Shown piece after piece: positions 42,801 through 52,313 of a DNA stretch of 64,000 nt. Made by a program: the position numbers and the translations under genes. This DNA comes from Bombus terrestris (taxonomy: Eukaryota > Arthropoda > Insecta > Hymenoptera > Apidae): contig NC_063282.1 in assembly GCF_910591885.1 (NCBI RefSeq), forward strand, positions 4,156,001-4,220,000, given 5' to 3'. Each line of letters starts with the position of its first letter. The stretch's first letter is position 1. The notes below the pieces were generated by a model that was not told the DNA's origin, made no database searches, and was given only the letters and a program-made list of their open reading frames with translations.

Positions 42801-45800
42801 GTTATCCGCATAACTGCGAACAATTATCTCTCGGTTACGGATTGTTCAGTCACGTTACAGCCACGATAGCGTGCTGTCGACCGTTAAAAGCAGCTAGACG
42901 CTCCTTAAAAGGATTTATCACTGTCGTTACATCGACCGTCAGGGGCCGATAGCCTGTGTTCGAACTCGACACTGCGCCGCTTGCTATAATTGCAGTCATC
43001 CCGCGCCGGAAAATTTCCTAACTTTTTTTGCACCACCGACGTTCCACGGATTCGACTGAAAACCTCCGCGAGCGCTGTTCTTCCTTTTTTTTTCCGCGAA
43101 GAAAAATTTTCTGGACGAACAGGATTTCGTCGAAGAACGCAAGATTTTCGGTTGACTTAGCAACGAACAACTCGAAGAGAATATAAGATGACCGGGCAAG
43201 AATCTTTCCGATCTTCTTCCACGGTACCTTGCTTGGTGTTTTATGTAATTCACACGCGAGAATATTTGTGTATCTGTCACGCGAATGCTGATATAGAATA
43301 ATTCATTGATTATGCAAGTACGATTAAGGAAAGGTGTAAATATAAGTGGTACGAAAAATAGCATAATTTTATAAAACGTAACTGCATTTAAGGCGAACGC
43401 TGAACAAATATAACGTACGCTACAGAATAGATGATCGTCAGCAACACGATGAAAAACGTCTGATACAAAATTAACTAACATACGCATGTAGCGATGGTAA
43501 ACCTTCTTCAGGCTTCTGCTACTGTAAATGTACAAAAATGAGACTTAATCTGTATCGAATCCTTCGGAGGTGCTTCTTGGTGCTCTGTCTCTCTGATGTA
43601 ATTTGTTCTTCGGTAACAAATTCTAATCATCTTAATTTCTTCACCGTCGCTGTTTTCCGCTTCGAATTTTTATGGAATATTACAGAATTTTATTTAATTT
43701 CCCAATGAATATTTTCATACGTGGGTAAGTTGTGCCGTTTGATTTGGTTGAATCGCAGTACGCGTCGGCCAGATATGTTGCATCGTCGAACGAATTTCAC
43801 GCCGGCGATACCGGATTTGTTTTTGCCAGGGCTGCACACTTCAGGGAGCAAGCCACTCTAATCCTCGTGATAAAACTCAGATCGAGCTACGGTGCAGCCG
43901 CGTCACGGGGAATTCAGGTTAATTTGTACCGGTAATGATTCACCGGGCTGATTGGGTTTCTTCGATGCAGCCTTCGCTCGTATTGGATCGTGGCAAGAAA
44001 TTCATTTTACTATGGCTTCCAAGGCGGAACCTATCTCGACGTGCATTTCGAAGAATTCACCGTCAGGTGAGTGATTTTTAACCAGAGACCGATGATAAAT
44101 CTTTCATTCATCGATCAAATGTTTTATCGATCAATGTGATTTCCTAGCTAATCATTAACACGTTCAGTGCCTCGTTCAGCCGTCGTCTAATAGAGTTTGC
44201 AATCAAGAAGCAGTTTACGTTTAAATTCTTACATTGATAGCTAAATCACGAGCGTTACTTAATAACGATAATGAACAGGTTTATCGACGAGTAATTTTGA
44301 ATCGTAAATTGCGTGCATCTTTTTATTAAAACTGATAGCTTATCGATAAACCTTTCTCGCCACGTAAATTATCAAAATAATCCACAAGTTTAACAAGTTT
44401 AACAAGTTAAACAATCCACGAGTTTGAACAAGTTTAAGTGATCTTTTAAGCGAATACGATATAACTAAATCGCTGATTTTTACGCATTTATGTGAAATTT
44501 AAAGCTACATACGTTTTCATACGTAAAATAAATCCCTATTTTAGTTCTATTTCTCTAGCTGTGGCCATAGAGTAAACACAAATTTGCATAAAAATCCGCG
44601 TCTAAAAATAACTGCCCTGAGACATTTCAGCAGACGTATGTACGTCTTAGAGAAACCTGTATCGGACTTTATCTAACTCTGTCTTCGACTCGATGGTAAT
44701 TATCTACTAATCACGACGAAAAGCACGCGTTCCATCTGCTCTACGCCGAACTTCCTCTAAAAACTAGATTCTATACAAGTTGGCGATTAGAATTCGCAAT
44801 CGGTACACGCGTGCTGAACGAAACCAGTCGGTGAAAGGACGCGTTCCAGCGTTGTCACTGGCATTTTCCGTTTGACAATCCACTCGAGAAAGTCAACGGT
44901 GTTAAAAGACAGTGGAATTTTGGCATGGACGTTGCTTTCATAAAATCAGTGAACCGTGGAGGAAAGAACCGTCGAGGAACGCTGGAATTATTCCGGCGGT
45001 GTCGCGTCCCAAACGGACCAGGAATTTTTCTTTCGTCGAGCAGCGACGGCTGCGGCGGCGGCGACAGCTTTTGACCCGGCAAAAACGGCGGCCACGTCCG
45101 CCGAATTTTTGGCTGAATCTTCGATCCTCGTGGACCGCGCGAACTGCCAGATATGCAGCCGGCAGAATCGCGGATCCTCGCATGACTTACCATCCCTTTA
45201 AGATCCCTCCGTTTCTCGAATCGCGAGTCCGCAATATCAACTCGTCTTTTGCCATTTTATCGATGCAAAGAGGATCAGTCGCGCACGATGTATTTTTTTA
45301 TTTAGCGCTTTTTGATAATTATCAGATGTGATGTACTATCGGTTGTAGATTTGGAACGACGATACGCTCGAGAAATATTTCAATTCTTGGATATCCACCT
45401 TCCGGCGTATCATTTTTGTTAAAAGCGAATTATATCGCAGGTAGATTACGAAATTGACGATTTAAAAACAAGATCAAGCTTCTATTAAATACACCAATGT
45501 AGATATATTTTTAGCTAATATGTATGGAACCGTAACAAAAATTATCAGCTATGAACCAATTGAATATCGTATATGATTATCGTATAGGATTAGAATTAAA
45601 AAAGTTGACACGCGTTTTGGAGCATCGAAGAGATGGTTATCGGGTGCGTTTCAGCGGATAAGGAAGATTTTTCGAGGTAGAATCTCCGGATGTAATGTTC
45701 CTCTGGTAAGAGGCCAATTAACACATCTAATCTCGAGAGGCGACGTTCTCAACTAATCCCAAGACAAAATCGGCGGTCTTCCCGTTATCTTGGACCATTG

Positions 45801-48800
45801 CCGGCGTTAGTTATCCATTGTCTCCGGCTTAAAGGAAACGGTAGCTAGATCTTAAATCTAAATTGCACCTGTTTGTCACTGTCCGCTGCCCTCCCCCCTC
45901 CGCGACAAACGTATCGCCCTGACTACAATTAACACTTCGCCACACAAAATCCACTTGATCAAAAACAGCGAAATTTGTTGAAAAGGAAACGCCGTGGAAG
46001 ACGAACGATCGAAACGATATTATCGCGCAACGATGTTAAAATACCACGTTCGAGTAACTGTCTAGAGTCTAAATGAAAATAACATGGAGAATCAAGGTAA
46101 TGGACATTCTGTAATATTCTGATCAACTTATCGATTGACAAAGTGGTCTGTCAGGGCTGATCGACGTCGAGAGAGAAAAATTCAAACGATACGTAGGAAT
46201 TAGGATGTTTGAAATCGGGACCGCTAATGCGTTAATCCGCCGTTTCGCCAGGAAAAAGTCTGTCCAGGATGAAAAAAGTTGGAATTGATCACGGTCTGCC
46301 GTGGCGAATGCGATGGCTGACTAAGCCGCGAGTTATGCCCGGTTCTACACATTTACGTACCGCTATCTATTTATCGAACTTGTCGAGCACGCCCAGTTTC
46401 CTCTCTCCTTCTCTTTCTATCTCTCTCCAGACCACGCTACTACTCGCCTCACGTCGATCGTATCTTTGCCGGATTTTTCACATAATCACTCGAGTCTAGC
46501 AATCAGTTTCGACAGCGATAATTGATTTCCAACTACCGACCAAACGTTCGCAAACATCGACAGGTAGGTGAAACTCAGGTGGATAGGAAATATGTAAGAC
46601 GTTTAATTCTTTCGAGTATTATTCGTCTCGCGAGATTCTTATTGTTCGAAATGATATTCGTTTCACGATAATGTTAGAATTTACGTGATATATATCAAGA
46701 ACACAACGATGGATACGCAAACGAAGGATGCTTGTTCCGCAGGTGCAAAATTATTTGAAATTATCCTGCGAATAAGGAGTACACAGTTATCGAGGGTTTT
46801 AAACTCAGGTTCGACTCAGTGTTTTCTACGAATGACTGCGTCGAATGAAAAAAAAACCTAAGAAAGTAGAAACTGAAAGAGAATAAGCGTATGCAGTCGT
46901 AAATAGTTAAGAATCGTAGCTAAGCAACGTCTGAATATAATTCTCATTGAGCAAGAAAGCTATTCATCCGAAAAACCCCTGAGCATAATTGTGATAATGA
47001 TTATACTAAATAGAACAGAAGGAACAAAGGATTCTCCGAGTAACAAAACATCCCGAAACTTCGCATCACCATAATGTTACAACTAAATTAAGTAGAGTTA
47101 GTACAATGAAAAATATACGACACGCATGGAAACGCTCGACTGGATAAATAATTGTGCAAATCGAAAACAGGAAGCATCGCATTTCGGCTTCCTTCCAGGG
47201 CTTGTAGCCTGCTGGACCCTTCGAACGATCCTGAAGGGTCTTGTTCGGATGCTTCCATGCGAGAAACGAGATACCAAAAATAACAGACAGAGATGGTCTT
47301 ACGGTTTGTCTTATTAGCGAAACAATTGCGTCACTTACGAAGGAAATTCTCGTTAATTGCGTTAAAATTTCACGGTTAAAGGAAGCCGATACGAAAAAGT
47401 GACAATGCCAATCAAAGAACTGACTGAGCACGCGATTCAAGGATCTTTTCTCTTGATTATTTTTCCACGCTTTTTCCCGTGTAGAACGTGCTCGACCAAC
47501 GTGGGAAATTTCCTCGCGAGGAAAGGTCGCGGATAGCTCGATTCGGATTACACTTTACAGACTCGGAGAACAGTCAGAGATATTAGACGAGTATTTCTCT
47601 TTAGCTTGGATAATTCAAGTTTAAGGGGTGGAACCACCCTTTGAAGTTCAGTTGCTTGGAAACTAATTCGGACAGGAGAAAGATTTGTTTAGCAAAAATT
47701 GTATGATTTCTCTAAATTAGATCGTAACGCTTTTCTAAATGATGTCTCATGAACGTTAGCGTAAATGTATCTCTATGTAGTGTCCCTAAAAGTCGAATGA
47801 ATTTTTGAAAAAGGAAATTCCTTCAAATATATTCGATTAACGAGCATTTCTTTCGAATTATCCTACCTTCAAGGTGAGAAGTGCCCCAGGAAATATGCCA
47901 AGCGCCGCAAGGCTCTGACTGTGATCGGTCAATTCGTGTTCGCCCAACATCAGATGTTGATCGTAGGGACCAGCACCGCAAATTTGCATCGTCTGAAAAG
48001 AAACGGAAAAATGTATCGCTGCATACGATAAAATAATTTTCAAAAGTTAAGTACTTACTATGGCGTGGTATATTCCCATCTATCGCGAGAAAACATATAA
48101 AGTTCGCGTGGCAGTGGCGAGTTAACGTAAAAATACTCTCAACGTGACCCATGGGAAATGATTGGCGAAGGCAACAAATTCCAAGAACGTAGAAAATTCC
48201 AGCGGCTTGTGTACCTCCCTCTCCGCGCATCGAACTCCAAAGCGGACCGCGAGAAGGGAAAAGAAACCGAAGGAAAGGACCGCGTCTCGAACTCGGAATC
48301 GCGGAGCATGCGTCCGGGTAATTGCTTAATTTGTGGAAGCCGCGTTCGAGAAGCGGTTTCGCGTTTACCCTCCGTTCAACTTCTCGAGGAAGGAACGAGG
48401 ACCAACTTCCCCAGTGCCAGGGTAAACGTGCAGGTTTCTGTTTTACGAGCGAGTAACCGGCCAAAGCAGCAACAGCCACGAAGAGCAAAGAGGGGGAAGA
48501 CCGAAGCGAAGTGAACCATTTAGAAAAGAATTATACTTTGACTGTATTTACGTCGAGCGAAACTTTTCATCTTTTAAATACGATGGAAGTTAGACGAAGG
48601 AAGGAAAAATGTACGAGAGCAATTTGAAAAATCGATAGCCCAATGAAAAGATGTAATTTTGGAATTCGAAGCAAACGATACAAAAAGAATTACTCCCGGG
48701 GCTAAAGCTGAATGGCGCTCTGCCATTGATGGTTTTAGATCGAGTGTCGGAAGGACGGTTTCTTGTAGGACTTAGAAATCTCTGTGGGCTGATTGAGTTG

Positions 48801-51800
48801 ACGGTGACGTGGCACAAACGTCTTCTGTGAAATTGATTTTAAATTCCAAAAATTAGTTCCGTTACACCCACATTCGATGAATCTTCGATCCACAGCTTTT
48901 ATTCTAGAAAACATACATCCTGTATCTTCGAGCGGACGTTCCTGAAACAAAATTTCTTCGGAAAAATGTTCGTCGAAGAACAATCTTCGAACATCGAACT
49001 GTAGATCTTGTAGAGGATTCTCGTAGTCCCTAATTTAAGACCTGAAAACCTTGACAAAGAACTCCATCGAGAAGTTGAAGTGACGAAAGTTACGAGATAA
49101 TACCAGCGTTTACCGTGGGGAAACAAGGAAATGAAAAAAATAAGCAGAGGCAAGAGGAGAAATGATTGGTTGGGTCAAGAAACCGATGCTTCCTCGTTAA
49201 GGTCTTCTCTGGGCACGAGAGGTGCTCGACCAAACCGATAAATAGAGATCAGTTTAACAAGGTTGCGAAGTAGAAAGGGAAGAAGCTGAAAGATTGCTCT
49301 ATGTTCCAACGAGTCCTTTACCTTTCCTTCCTATATTTGGGATAAAACGAATAATATTTTGGAACGCTATAAAATTAATAAAAAGAAAAAACAGTTGCCA
49401 ACGCAATACGATACAGTTTGAAGAGACTTTTTCAAGAAACTTTTTCTTCTCTGCTTCAAGCAATATCGACTCTTCTATTTCCGCAGTTAAAGGAATAAAA
49501 AACACTAATCCGTGCATGTGCGCGAACCTGATACAATTTCTCAACAAAGTCTTCATTTTCTTTCGCCGGACGATATCGATTTTCCTCGCTTTATAATTAC
49601 CAAAAATAAAAAAGGCCGATCCTTTCTCAGTTCCAAAAGAAACCACAAAAGATCCGAAGCAAGAATAGTGACACAGAATGTGGATAGAAAGTAATATTTA
49701 CAGGTGGCAATCGGCGTTACGACGATTACGTAAAACGATCGACGACCGAGGCGCACCGGCTATTGTCCCGATTTGCTTGCTTGCTCGCGACTTGTCCGCA
49801 TCCGACCATGAAATTCGTGCATTTTTGCCAACCGATAAAAACACCAACAACTGTCGTTTCTGTCAAACGCGGCTCGATCCGCCAACAACCGGCACCCTTT
49901 AGTCCGCCTCTGATACTTTCCAACCGGTATCGTCTAATCTTCGACTGTTCGACGATCCATCGATCAGCCTGAATCCTCTGCTAGCTGGAAAATGACCTAG
50001 GCACGATCCCCTCGAACAGACACGAGAGATACGCCGGCTTAAATTTAAGAGTTTTACTACTGCCAGGCTGCGGCAATTATTGCGGTAAAACTGAGACGAG
50101 CTACGTTTTGTCCTTTTTGCCGACGTGGTTTTTTGCGGGAAACCCGTGGAGAAAAATTCGTTAACCCGTTGGTGAATAGTAGAGAGACTGCTACTCAGGG
50201 TAGATTGCTCCTCTTGTTCATCCTTGTGGTCGTAATAAAACATAAGTGCCTGCCAGAAGTTTCCGGCCAAACTGTAATTTTAATACATCTTTTTAGATAT
50301 TCCTTCTTGCGGATGGTTTTTAACGAGATAATAGAAGTCATGACTTTTATCTCCGAAGATACGAGCCCTGTTTCTTCATCCCGACCATGTGATAAAACTG
50401 TATTTTGACTGGCAAAACTTTCGAATGCAACATTTTACAAGCCACGAGCTACGAGTATTAATAAATACGCTCGCGCAGCAGCCACGAGTACGACAATAAA
50501 ACAAATGAGATTTGAAAAATTCCGAGTTATCCATCGAAGAAGAATTACGCGACCGTAAAAGAAGAATCCACAATTTATAACGCGCGACTCCTCCATTTGC
50601 CAATATCGTCAGTTTAAAGAATTATCGTACAGAACTCTTATTTTAATATTCCATTCCCTCGACTCTGAATGTTCCAAGAAATAAATCTAAATTCATGGCG
50701 AAAAGTTCCTTCAAATCCAGCGATTGCAATCAGCCTTTCCAAGCTCTCGATGCGAGCTTTTGCATGACTAAATTACGCGAAAACACGTGACAAGAGCAAA
50801 GAAGAGACAGGCAGAGAAAGAGAGAGGAAAAGATAGAATTGAACAGCCACCGGAATGGAAGGGCCAGAGTGGAGCGAAGTGGAGTGAAGTGGAGTGGAGA
50901 AGTCGAGAAGGCCTGTTATTAGCGCGAGGTTTATGCTCTTTCGGGTTTTTGCCGGTGGCCTCGGAGAAGGAGAAGGAGATGGCCACAGCCTCGCAATATA
51001 AATACGCTTAATAGTTTAAGCACACTGCCGGAGCTCGGGCATATGCTAACCAGCCATAACTACGGCTTTACTACTTTCGTCCACTGAACGAACCAACGAA
51101 CAACCTGCTTACAGGGTGTCCGATTTTAGGAGGGTTCCTCTTTCCTCTTCGCTGTTACCTCGTCGGAAACGGTCAGCCCTCGTAAAACGGCTGCGAGCAA
51201 TTTTCATTCAATTATCCCGCGATCACTGTCATTCACAGCAACTACGATCGATCGCCGGCAACGCGTTAAAATTCAGCAAATTATGTTTGTTTAGTTGGTG
51301 AAATGCCGACGGGAAGAATCTCTATTATCGTGGAATTCGTTTGCTTCTTTGTTCGATCGAATAGACGAGGATGTTTTAAGCATGGAAAGATGATAGTCAC
51401 GTTTTACGCCGTTTATGAAGCAGCATTTTTGATATTCAGTGGACCGGGCAACTAATCGTCCATTATTATCAAATTTGGTTTTCATAATTGACTCTTACAA
51501 GATGGAATCTTTTATTCATATGGTTTTTGGTAATAGCAACACAGGATGATACAAAGTCAGTTTTATCAGAAACACTTCTCTCGTATAATCATCAAAGAAT
51601 ACACGCTTACCATTAGTTTTAGCTCCTTCAATGTAATCTCTGATGATACTTTCAACTCGTGCGATCCTTTCAAGTTCCGCCTAGTCCTCGACGGCCTCGT
51701 GTTCTCTATCTTTGGTCTCTTGGCTGCCACCTGAGATCGAATTAAAAAATCTGTTTGAACATCAGGAAATCGTGCGCGTCATTTTGAACATCTATTCTCG

Positions 51801-52313
51801 GGCTCGTGACGACCCCGTAAGCGTTTCGATGCTCGACACGAGCAACGAGAGACGCAGAAAAATAAAACAGCGCGCGGACGAGCAGAGAGACGAAGCAGCT
51901 GGCCATAAGGTCGTGGAAACGTAATGACGATTATTATCGTGAAATGAATGAGATGGAGCCAATCTCCTTATCGACCGACATCAATCTGAAACGATGGACC
52001 GGTTTCAAGACACTCTGGTGACTCGGCACGTCGGCCCATTAACAAAAATCCGTTGTCTCTCCGTCTCCAGTCGAATAATTTACTCTTCCAGCGCTGTCTT
52101 CCTCTCTCCTTCGTCCGTCCCTTCGTGATCTCCGTCCGAATTCCAGAGGATCGAATCTATGGATTTTTATTCCATCCCTCACCTCGAGATCGTTTTCCAG
52201 CTTCGTATCCTCGTTATCCTCCACGCACTTTATATAAATCGTCGCCCTGTCGTACTTGAGACTCTCCAGACGTTCTTGCTCCACTCTCACCAGCATACAC
52301 GCTGCGCATAAAC
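15809..52313 (-). CDS. USP48: USP48 ubiquitin-specific protease, 3' part of gene (five exons)
   Basis: Gene-level entry for a split gene: join of complement exons 52183-52313, 51611-51730, 47867-47992, 22713-22797 and (proposed) 15809-15831. USP48 is a nuclear cysteine deubiquitinase of the USP family, with an N-terminal catalytic domain, DUSP-type repeats and a C-terminal ubiquitin-like domain. Only the C-terminal part, about 160 residues, is seen here. It matches my memory of human USP48 in order and spacing: LCPEC/ATIYV, KRQKI, TLKELKIQI, APFDQNL, LGVIPESVILLK and PEEGFKGTG. All introns are GT-AG and the phases agree (1, 0, 0, 0, 1). The Cys/His catalytic exons were not found on the minus strand up to 64000, so the 5' part is outside the window or in exons I could not recognise. 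The roughly 25-kb intron between exons 47867-47992 and 22713-22797 is the largest. Identification is firm; the last exon is less sure. Confidence 0.9.
15832..22712 (-). other. Proposed last USP48 intron, about 6.9 kb
   Basis: Stretch between the EKGFKG exon and the proposed terminal exon. It is AT-rich with no recognised gene. Items seen: a (GT)n run at 20562-20576, an AT-rich TATAATATTATATAATATATAA-like stretch around 16942-16975, and GC-richer islets near 18640-19110 and 21640-22000. The ORF at 16409-16903 (+, 164 codons, Arg/Lys/Ser-rich) is one of the longest in the window, but it resembles nothing I know and overlaps open frames on the other strand. Confidence 0.55.
20562..20576. repeat. 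(GT)n microsatellite
   Basis: Short alternating GT run preceded by ACAGC and followed by CTGG. Confidence 0.9.
22713..22797 (-). CDS. USP48: USP48 exon: conserved acidic C-terminal tail
   Basis: 85-nt exon: 28 codons plus one base. The acceptor is TTTCTGTTTGATTGCAG just above 22797 and the donor is AAGG|GTGAGC at 22713/22712. It reads IDTPIENEADVTSDANN, PESTFPEKGFK and one G of the next codon. Human USP48 ends LLKADEPIADYAAMDDV, MQVCMPEEGFKGTGLLGH, so the acidic spacer and the PEkGFKG signature line up. The exon joins in phase 0 to the LLTLK exon upstream. It exits in phase 1, so at least one more coding exon must supply the last residues. Reading past the donor gives an unrelated tail up to a stop at 22471. 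Confidence 0.93.
23194..23274. mobile_element. Mariner-type TIR-only MITE, perfect 32-bp hairpin
   Basis: 81-bp element bounded by TA on both sides (23192-23193 and 23275-23276), the target duplication of mariner/Tc1 elements. The left end TTGGGTTGGCAACTAAGTGA and 12 more bases (23194-23225) are exactly repeated in inverted orientation at 23243-23274, leaving a 17-base loop. The TTGGGTTGGCAACTAAGT type end is familiar from mariner families of bees and other insects. No transposase is present, so it is non-autonomous. The exact identity of the arms suggests recent insertion or selection for pairing. A transcript crossing it would fold into a long hairpin. Confidence 0.88.
23955..24006. repeat. 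Short inverted repeat next to (ATTA)n
   Basis: AGCTACAA, one C, TTGTAGCT (23955-23971) forms a near-perfect palindrome, followed by AATTAATTAATTAATTAAT (from 23976) and TTATTAATTAG. The AT repeat contains many TAAT cores that homeodomain proteins could bind. Confidence 0.7.
30090..30245 (-). pseudogene. DUF4806-like N-terminal module, probably broken or partial
   Basis: 52-codon segment from an internal ATG at 30245 to a stop at 30090, inside a longer minus-strand ORF that starts at 30428. It reads SITYLVVIREYD, then an acidic run (EDDDEED), then GSLCVLPEAWIDS-stop. Many uncharacterised arthropod proteins of the DUF4806 type begin with an aromatic-V-V strand, an acidic loop and a V-V-P-x-x-W motif, normally followed by a C-Y-W-P block. 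Here the stop comes right after the W, and I see no splice donor to rescue it. A splice acceptor-like CTTACTTAG lies inside at the LVV/VIRE codons. It sits alone in the 25-kb USP48 intron, so it may be a fossil or a short nested gene. Assignment rests on a remembered motif and is weak. Confidence 0.3.
31250..31330 (+). repeat. Purine-rich GA tract
   Basis: GAAAGAAAGAGAGAGAGAGA-type low-complexity sequence with an alternating GA core near 31310-31322. It is responsible for an apparently open, Phe/Ser/Leu-rich minus-strand frame over 31094-31513. Confidence 0.8.
34322..34484. mobile_element. Mariner-like MITE, 163 bp
   Basis: Left end TTAGGTTGTCCAAAAAGTTC and right end, read on the minus strand, TTAGATTGCCCAAAATGTTC; the match runs on for about 42 bp with about six mismatches, then resumes imperfectly (TTGTTTTATTT) toward the centre near CTGCAAAATGGATCATACG. 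TA follows the right end at 34485-34486; the left flank is CA, so one target-site base has probably decayed. No transposase is present. The interior is AT-rich. It lies in the large USP48 intron and is older than the 81-bp hairpin, judged by its mismatches. Confidence 0.85.
40941..40975. repeat. Five exact copies of ATTATGT
   Basis: Tandem heptamer array of five identical units followed by a partial copy (ATGTT). It is a simple minisatellite, likely variable between individuals. Confidence 0.9.
44391..44436. repeat. Degenerate CAAGTTTAA tandem repeat
   Basis: CAAGTTTAA, CAAGTTTAA, CAAGTTAAA, then a diverged unit and CAAGTTTAA again. Low-complexity AT-rich repeat without other signals. Confidence 0.7.
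47867..47992 (-). CDS. USP48: USP48 exon: core of C-terminal ubiquitin-like domain
   Basis: 126-nt (42-codon) exon with acceptor cttttcag above 47992 and donor TTGAAG|GTAGGA at 47867/47866. It reads TMQICGAGPYDQHLMLGE, HELTDHSQSLAALGIFPG, ALLTLK. Human USP48 reads IMHAFSVAPFDQNLSIDG, KILSDDCATLGTLGVIPE, SVILLK at the same place, so this is the body of the ubiquitin-like domain. Both ends are phase 0. Reading through the donor would add only Val-Gly and a stop, so intron retention would give a slightly shortened enzyme lacking the EKGFKG tail. A 221-codon ORF at 47823-48488 covers this exon in a different frame and is a shadow. Confidence 0.95.
47993..51610 (-). other. USP48 intron, about 3.6 kb
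   Basis: Canonical GT-AG intron between the basic-linker exon and the ubiquitin-like exon. The 3' end is a good pyrimidine tract (TTTCCGTTTCTTTTCAG). Contents seen: a three-copy decamer GTGGAGYGAA at 50869-50898, a possible solo mariner-type end CAGGGTGTCC at 51112-51121, and a GC-richer stretch at 48150-48510 that is open in several frames on both strands. None of the open frames resembles a known protein. Confidence 0.8.
50869..50898. repeat. Three copies of GTGGAGYGAA
   Basis: Decamer array GTGGAGCGAA, GTGGAGTGAA, GTGGAGTGGA in a purine-rich stretch of the USP48 intron. Confidence 0.85.
51611..51730 (-). CDS. USP48: USP48 exon: basic linker and start of ubiquitin-like domain
   Basis: 120-nt (40-codon) exon too short to appear as an ORF from Met. 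The acceptor is gatctcag at 51731-51732 and the donor is CTAATG|GTAAGC at 51611/51610. It reads VAAKRPKIENTRPSRTRR, then a GSHELKVSS stretch, then EITLKELKLM. Human USP48 has TKRQKIS, a run of RRSMRHRKVRGE and then SANQTLKELKIQI, so the alignment is clear. The KRPK and RTRR runs look like a nuclear localisation signal, as expected for a nuclear enzyme. The TLKELK motif begins the first beta-hairpin/helix part of the C-terminal ubiquitin-like fold. Both ends are phase 0. Confidence 0.94.
51731..52182 (-). other. USP48 intron, 452 bp
   Basis: Intron between the CxxC exon and the basic-linker exon, GT at 52182-52181 and AG at 51732-51731, with a T/C-containing tract and TTAATTCGATCTCAG before the acceptor. 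It leaves phase unchanged (0/0). I see no other gene in it; open frames on the plus strand over 51712-51924 have no recognisable product. Confidence 0.85.
52183..52313 (-). CDS. USP48: USP48 exon: end of DUSP-type region, CxxC motif
   Basis: 131-nt internal exon. The acceptor is gtttcag before the first base at 52313 and the donor is CTCGAG|GTGAGG just below 52183. Reading starts with two bases that complete a split codon, then LCAACMLVRVEQ, RLESLKYDRATIYIK and CVEDNEDTKLEND. Human USP48 has LCPEC, QQQRDLREYTQATIYVHKV at the same place, so this is the end of the third DUSP-type region and the start of an acidic linker. The entry phase is 1 and the exit phase is 0, which fits the next exon at 51730. 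The reading frame continues open past the donor for about 40 more codons, but that part shows no similarity and the donor is strong, so I end the exon at 52183. Confidence 0.93.

Larger units (their letters stand above)
22798..47866 (-). other. USP48 intron, about 25 kb
   Basis: Very long GT-AG intron separating the ubiquitin-like exon from the EKGFKG exon; donor GTAGGA at 47866 and acceptor tgtttgattgcag at 22798. It holds a perfect mariner-derived hairpin (23194-23274), a mariner-like MITE (34322-34484), a DUF4806-like ORF (30090-30245), a purine-rich GA tract (about 31250-31330), a five-copy ATTATGT repeat (40941-40975), GC-richer islets (for example 26931-27010, 32400-32560, 37840-37980, 42640-42980, 44950-45190) and otherwise AT-rich sequence. 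Many overlapping ORFs of 60-180 codons occur on both strands but none has a recognisable product. Low-complexity ORFs at 40022-40567 and 42996-43535 are among the longest. Confidence 0.8.

Noticed and set aside
42996..43535. 179-codon minus-strand ORF
   Set aside because: No recognisable domain; ends in a Lys/Ser-rich stretch over T-rich DNA; no supporting splice or neighbour evidence.
46805..46820. GGTTCGACTCA, resembling a tRNA B box
   Set aside because: The final CC is absent and no A box or acceptor stem can be formed around it.
47823..48488. Longest ORF in the window, 221 codons on the minus strand
   Set aside because: It overlaps the USP48 exon 47867-47992 in the wrong frame; the rest shows no recognisable similarity and crosses the exon's acceptor.
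51111..51135. CAGGGTGTCCG after TA, like a mariner terminal repeat
   Set aside because: No matching inverted end was found nearby, so it is at best a solo, decayed end.
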